A stretch of DNA of 11,810 nucleotides from the NCBI GenBank assembly GCA_002898855.1, contig BEIR01000019.1, positions 1-11,810 on the forward strand, given 5' to 3'. The notes beneath the pieces are model-generated. The model did no database searches, had not been told where the DNA came from, and saw nothing but the letters and a program-made list of their open reading frames with translations. Both the position numbers and the translations under genes were made by a program. Shown here piece after piece: positions 10,052 through 11,810 of this stretch; position 1 is the stretch's first letter, and every line of letters begins with the position of its first letter. The stretch is from a bacterium HR41 (GTDB lineage Bacteria; Actinomycetota; Thermoleophilia; Solirubrobacterales; Thermoleophilaceae).

Positions 10052-11810
10052 CTAGGACCCGGCAGCGACGGCGTCGAGCTCGCGCTTCAGCTCCTTGATC
10101 TCGTCGCGCAGGCGCGCCGCCTCCTCGAAACGCAGGTCGTCGGCGGCAGCGAACATTTGCTCCTCGAGCTCGACGATCAGGCTCCTGAGCTCGCTTTCGC
10201 TGCGCTGCGGCCGGGCCGCGCGGCTCGTGCGAGCGCGGCGCGCCCGCGGCCGCGGGGTCTGCTCGAGAGCGAGAAAGTCGGTGATGTCGGAGATCCCCTT
10301 GCGGATCGTTTCAGGGGTGATCCCGTGACGCTCGTTGTAGGCGATCTGGATCCGCCGACGGCGGTTGGTCTCGGCGATCGCGCGCCGCATCGCCTCGGTC
10401 TCGCGGTCGGCGTACATCAACACCTTGCCGTTGACGTTGCGCGCCGCCCGGCCGATCGTCTGGACGAGCGCCGTCTCGCCGCGCAGGAACCCCTCCTTGT
10501 CCGCGTCGAGAATCGCCACCAGCGACACCTCCGGCAGGTCGAGCCCCTCGCGCAGCAGGTTGACACCGACGAGCACGTCGAACTCGCCAAGGCGGAGGGC
10601 GCGGATGATCTGGATGCGCTCGAGCGTGTCGATCTCGGAGTGCAGGTAACGCGCACGCAACCCGTGGTCGAGGAGGTACTCGGTCAGGTCCTCGGCCATA
10701 CGCTTGGTGAGGGTGGTGACGAGAGCGCGCTCGCCCGCCTCGACGCGGCGACGGATCTCGTTCATCAGATCGTCGATCTGGTTCTCGGTCGGGCGCACTT
10801 CGACTTCGGGATCGACGATCCCCGTGGGCCGAACGATCTGCTCGACGATTCGCGTCGAGACGCGCCGCTCGAACTCGCCCGGCGTCGCTGACACGAAGAC
10901 GATCTGCGGCACGATCGCCAAGAACTCCTCGAACGTTTGCGGACGGTTGTCGAGCGCCGACGGCAAGCGGAAGCCGTAGTCGACGAGCGTCTGCTTGCGC
11001 GAGCGGTCGCCCTCATACATGCCGCCGATCTGCGGCACCGTCTGGTGGGACTCGTCGATGAAACAGACGAAGTCGTCGGGGAAGTAGTCGATCAGGCAGT
11101 AGGGCCGCGCCCCCGGCGGCCGCCCGTCGAGAATCCGCGAATAGTTCTCGATGCCGTTGCAGTACCCGACCTCGCGGAGCATCTCGATGTCGAACTCGGT
11201 GCGTTGGCGGAGGCGGTGGGCCTCAAGCAGCTTTCCCTGCGACTCGAGCTCGCGACAGCGCTCCTCGAGCTCGGCGCGGATCTCTTCGACGGCACGCTCG
11301 AGCGTCGGCGGGTCGGTGACGTAGTGGGTGGCCGGCCAGATACCGACGTGCTCGGGTTCGCTCAGCACCTCACCGGTGAGCGCGTCGACCTGCACGATCT
11401 GCTCGATCTCGTCCCCGAAGAACAGGATTCGATAGATGCTGCGCTCGGCGTACGACGGGAACACCTCGACGGTGTCGCCGCGCACCCGGAACCTGCCGCG
11501 CGCAAGCGCTTGGTCGTTGCGCGAGTACTGCATCGCCACCAGCCGCCGCAGCACTTCGTCACGATCGACCAACTGGCCGCGTGCCAGCACCAGGTTCTGC
11601 TCCCGGTAGCGATCGGGCGAACCGAGACCGTAGATGCACGACACCGACGCGACGATGATCACGTCGCGCCGCGCAAGAAGCGCTGCCGTCGCCGAGTGGC
11701 GCAAGCGGTCGATCTCGTCGTTGATCGAGGCGTCCTTCTCGATGTACAGGTCCTGGTGCGGTACGTACGCCTCGGGCTGGTAGTAGTCGTAGTACGAGAC
11801 GAAGTATTCG
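10052..11810 (-). CDS. uvrB: UvrABC excinuclease subunit B (5' end beyond the window)
   Basis: UvrB is the helicase-like subunit that verifies the lesion after UvrA loading and recruits UvrC. About 585 C-terminal residues are present; the frame stays open to the window edge, so the Walker A motif and first ~90 residues lie outside. The first visible residues contain the damage-probing beta-hairpin ([12 protein letters not shown]), followed by [17 protein letters not shown] and [10 protein letters not shown]. Then come the DESH Walker B box (FIDESHQTV), [29 protein letters not shown] and the arginine-finger motif QTIGRAARN. The C-terminus has an Arg-rich linker and a UVR coiled-coil motif ([18 protein letters not shown]) that contacts UvrC/UvrA. 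All visible catalytic motifs are intact. An apparent TTG start at 11702-11704 is an internal Leu of the conserved DRLRHSAT segment and not the true start. The gene lies upstream of the copper-protein gene and uvrA on the same strand. Confidence 0.98.
   Translation of the reverse strand, partial: EYFVSYYDYYQPEAYVPHQDLYIEKDASINDEIDRLRHSATAALLARRDVIIVASVSCIYGLGSPDRYREQNLVLARGQLVDRDEVLRRLVAMQYSRNDQALARGRFRVRGDTVEVFPSYAERSIYRILFFGDEIEQIVQVDALTGEVLSEPEHVGIWPATHYVTDPPTLERAVEEIRAELEERCRELESQGKLLEAHRLRQRTEFDIEMLREVGYCNGIENYSRILDGRPPGARPYCLIDYFPDDFVCFIDESHQTVPQIGGMYEGDRSRKQTLVDYGFRLPSALDNRPQTFEEFLAIVPQIVFVSATPGEFERRVSTRIVEQIVRPTGIVDPEVEVRPTENQIDDLMNEIRRRVEAGERALVTTLTKRMAEDLTEYLLDHGLRARYLHSEIDTLERIQIIRALRLGEFDVLVGVNLLREGLDLPEVSLVAILDADKEGFLRGETALVQTIGRAARNVNGKVLMYADRETEAMRRAIAETNRRRRIQIAYNERHGITPETIRKGISDITDFLALEQTPRPRARRARTSRAARPQRSESELRSLIVELEEQMFAAADDLRFEEAARLRDEIKELKRELDAVAAGS

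Noticed and set aside
11702..11704. TTG as the start of uvrB
   Set aside because: The conserved UvrB sequence continues upstream of it to the window edge ([22 protein letters not shown]), so the TTG encodes an internal Leu and the gene is cut by the window.

Overview
This is a very GC-rich, gene-dense stretch of bacterial chromosome with almost no free intergenic space. GTG/TTG-type starts, ATGA/GTGA stop-start overlaps, leaderless-looking starts with TANNNT -10 boxes, and secreted proteins with Arg-rich beta domains all suggest an Actinomycetota member. Thermoleophilia/Solirubrobacterales-like is my best guess, made from style and family resemblance and not from a database search.

Layout: (1) 1-2196, plus strand: the last codons of an unidentified gene, then panC, panD and panB, chained by 4-nt overlaps. 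Together they give a full route from ketoisovalerate plus aspartate to pantothenate, except for ketopantoate reductase. (2) 2216-2827, minus strand: a left-handed beta-helix (hexapeptide-repeat) acyltransferase, convergent with panB. (3) 2944-5469, plus strand, divergent from the acyltransferase: a large secreted subtilase (S8) with an inhibitor-type propeptide, an intact Asp/His/Ser triad, a roughly 180-residue insertion inside the catalytic domain, a Gly/Ser/Pro linker and a strongly basic C-terminal domain. (4) 5413-11810, minus strand: uvrB (its 5' end runs off the window), then a secreted copper protein, then uvrA, which overlaps the 3' end of the protease gene by 57 nt in antisense.

How the genes relate: panC/panD/panB form one biosynthetic operon. 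UvrA and UvrB are the damage-recognition subunits of nucleotide excision repair. The gene between them is not a repair gene. It encodes an exported protein whose N-terminal two thirds carry the copper-ligand pattern of peptidylglycine/dopamine monooxygenases (HH, a later His, HxH, Met). Its C-terminus is an amicyanin-like cupredoxin with a complete type-1 copper site. This two-module copper protein, with its own operator-like dyads upstream and a strong hairpin downstream, is the most interesting item in the window. I see no CRISPR array, tRNA/rRNA, insertion sequence, phage gene or defence cassette. No stretch above about 120 bases lacks a gene.
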